A DNA stretch of 6,191 nucleotides from contig JAQBPF010000395.1 in assembly GCA_028287665.1 (NCBI GenBank), positions 1 to 6,191 of the forward strand. The letters run 5' to 3'. The DNA comes from Deinococcus sp. Its GTDB lineage: Bacteria; Deinococcota; Deinococci; Deinococcales; Deinococcaceae. The translations under genes and the position numbers were made by a program. How positions within the stretch are numbered: position 1 is the first letter of the stretch; the number at the start of each line of letters is the position of its first letter. The notes beneath the pieces are model-generated. The model searched no databases, was not told the DNA's origin, and saw only the letters and a program-made list of their open reading frames with translations. This document shows, piece by piece, positions 5,170-6,191 of this stretch.

Positions 5170-6191
5170 ATGACCCGCCGTGTGTTTCGCCGCGCCATCC
5201 TCGTTTCCCTGTTGCTGCTCGGTGCTGCCGGGGCCGCCTCCTATACCGTGAAGGCAGGCGACACGCTCTATTCCGTGGCCCGCGCCAATGGCACCACGGT
5301 GGCTGAACTGACCCGCCTGAACCGCCTGCCAGGAACGTCGCTGGAAGTGGGGCAGGTGTTGACCCTGCCGGGCAGTGCGCCCGCAGTCTCCTCTTCGGCT
5401 CCCCCCGCTCCTGCCGCACCCACCTTGCCCACCGCCGGAACGTCTAGCCTGCAGGGGGTCACGGTGCGGGTTCCCTCCAGCCTGAAAATGGGCGACGGCT
5501 TTACGCTGCGGCTCAGTGGGTCGCGGGCGGGGCAGGCCACCGTGCGCTTTCCCAGCGAGGTGGGCGAGGATGTGCGTAAACCCAACGAAGTGCTGAAACC
5601 GATCGGCGCGGCGGGTGAATTTCTGGTGCCGGGGCGTGTGGTGCTGGGCAAAACGACCCCCGTGGTCTACGAGGTCAGCGTGGGCGGTGATCTGGTGCGC
5701 GGGCAGATTCCGGTCACCGGACTCGACCAGCCGATTCAGCACCTCAATTTGCCCGTCAGCGTGACCAACAAATTGCAAGACCCCGCCCGCGCCGCCGAGG
5801 AAGCCGCCGTAGAAAAAGCCTATGCCCGACGCTCGCCGCAGGTCTGGTCGCGGCCCTTTGCCCCCGCGTTGGCCAGTGTACGGGGCACCAGTTCGGGCTT
5901 TGGGCAGCCCCGCACCTACCTCGCAGGCGGCCCGGTGGCCTACCACTACGGCACCGATTACCCCGCTCCCACCGGAACTCCGGTTCTGGCTGTCAATGAC
6001 GGCACCGTTGTCATTGCCGGAAAGTACCCGGTGCGCGGCAATCTGGTGGTCATCGACCACGGGGCGGGCGTGGTCAGCATGTACTTTCACCAGAGCCGCC
6101 TGATGGTCAAGGTGGGCCAGAAGGTCGTGCGCGGCCAGAAGTTGGGCGAGGTGGGGACCACGGGCCTGAGTGCCGGGCCGCACCTGCACCT
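5170..6191 (+). CDS. Secreted LysM and M23 peptidoglycan metallopeptidase, partial at 3' end
   Basis: 340 codons plus two bases are present and no stop is reached. Residues 1-23 are a signal peptide (RRVFRR, a hydrophobic core, then GAAGAA before SYTV). Residues 24-67 are a LysM peptidoglycan-binding motif ([13 protein letters not shown] to [11 protein letters not shown]). A Pro/Ala/Ser linker (69-95) leads to a beta-rich region (96-200) like the N-terminal domain found in many M23 proteins, then a charged helix (205-222). The M23 catalytic domain (about 229 onward) has zinc ligands H259 and D263 (HYGTD), the catalytic-site H307 (YFHQS), and H338/H340 (PHLH), all intact, so it should be an active endopeptidase cutting peptide crosslinks in the cell wall. 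The ATG follows a -10 box by six bases, suggesting a leaderless mRNA. Only the last strand or two of the domain should lie beyond the edge. The exact cleavage specificity cannot be told. Confidence 0.93.
   Translation, partial: MTRRVFRRAILVSLLLLGAAGAASYTVKAGDTLYSVARANGTTVAELTRLNRLPGTSLEVGQVLTLPGSAPAVSSSAPPAPAAPTLPTAGTSSLQGVTVRVPSSLKMGDGFTLRLSGSRAGQATVRFPSEVGEDVRKPNEVLKPIGAAGEFLVPGRVVLGKTTPVVYEVSVGGDLVRGQIPVTGLDQPIQHLNLPVSVTNKLQDPARAAEEAAVEKAYARRSPQVWSRPFAPALASVRGTSSGFGQPRTYLAGGPVAYHYGTDYPAPTGTPVLAVNDGTVVIAGKYPVRGNLVVIDHGAGVVSMYFHQSRLMVKVGQKVVRGQKLGEVGTTGLSAGPHLH

Noticed and set aside
5116..6189. A 357-residue open frame on the minus strand opposite the LysM-M23 gene
   Set aside because: It is antisense to a gene with a signal peptide, a LysM motif and all M23 zinc ligands; its own translation is His/Gly/Arg-rich with no recognisable domain, which is typical of shadow frames in high-GC DNA.

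Overview
The window is GC-rich and gene-dense, and looks like the chromosome of a Deinococcus or close relative. This is inferred from the high-GC codon use, the kind of TruD, Dtd and M23 proteins present, and a recurring promoter layout: a TANNNT -10 element ends only 6-8 bases before the start codon, with no Shine-Dalgarno sequence. That layout is the signature of the leaderless mRNAs known to be common in Deinococcus. No mobile element, tRNA, rRNA or CRISPR array was seen.

Layout. Bases 1-446 (minus) hold the N-terminal 148 codons of an AlbA_2/Schlafen-type putative nucleic-acid-binding protein, open at the left edge. Bases 507-2520 (minus) are a three-gene unit, truD - small exported protein - DUF3293 protein, joined by two ATGA stop/start overlaps. 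Bases 2658-4194 (minus) are a second unit: a MoaB/Mog-type molybdenum cofactor protein with long low-complexity ends, overlapping by 11 bases a multi-pass membrane protein of unknown function. Bases 4195-4329 are a divergent promoter region with C6 and C9 tracts. Bases 4330-5108 (plus) are a DUF1844 protein and dtd (D-aminoacyl-tRNA deacylase), joined by a one-base TGATG overlap. Bases 5170-6191 (plus) hold a secreted LysM plus M23 metallopeptidase, cut by the right edge just after its HxH zinc motif.

Functionally this is mostly housekeeping. TruD modifies tRNA, Dtd clears mischarged tRNA, MoaB belongs to cofactor synthesis, and the LysM-M23 enzyme trims peptidoglycan. The small exported protein and the membrane protein are uncharacterised but tightly coupled to known genes. 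I found no convincing new multi-gene system. The most useful observations are the repeated leaderless promoter architecture (which changes the moaB start), a perfect inverted repeat ahead of truD, a 13-base palindrome ahead of the AlbA_2 gene, and a degenerate pyrimidine-rich repeat-like patch that encodes an arginine-rich tail on the DUF3293 protein.
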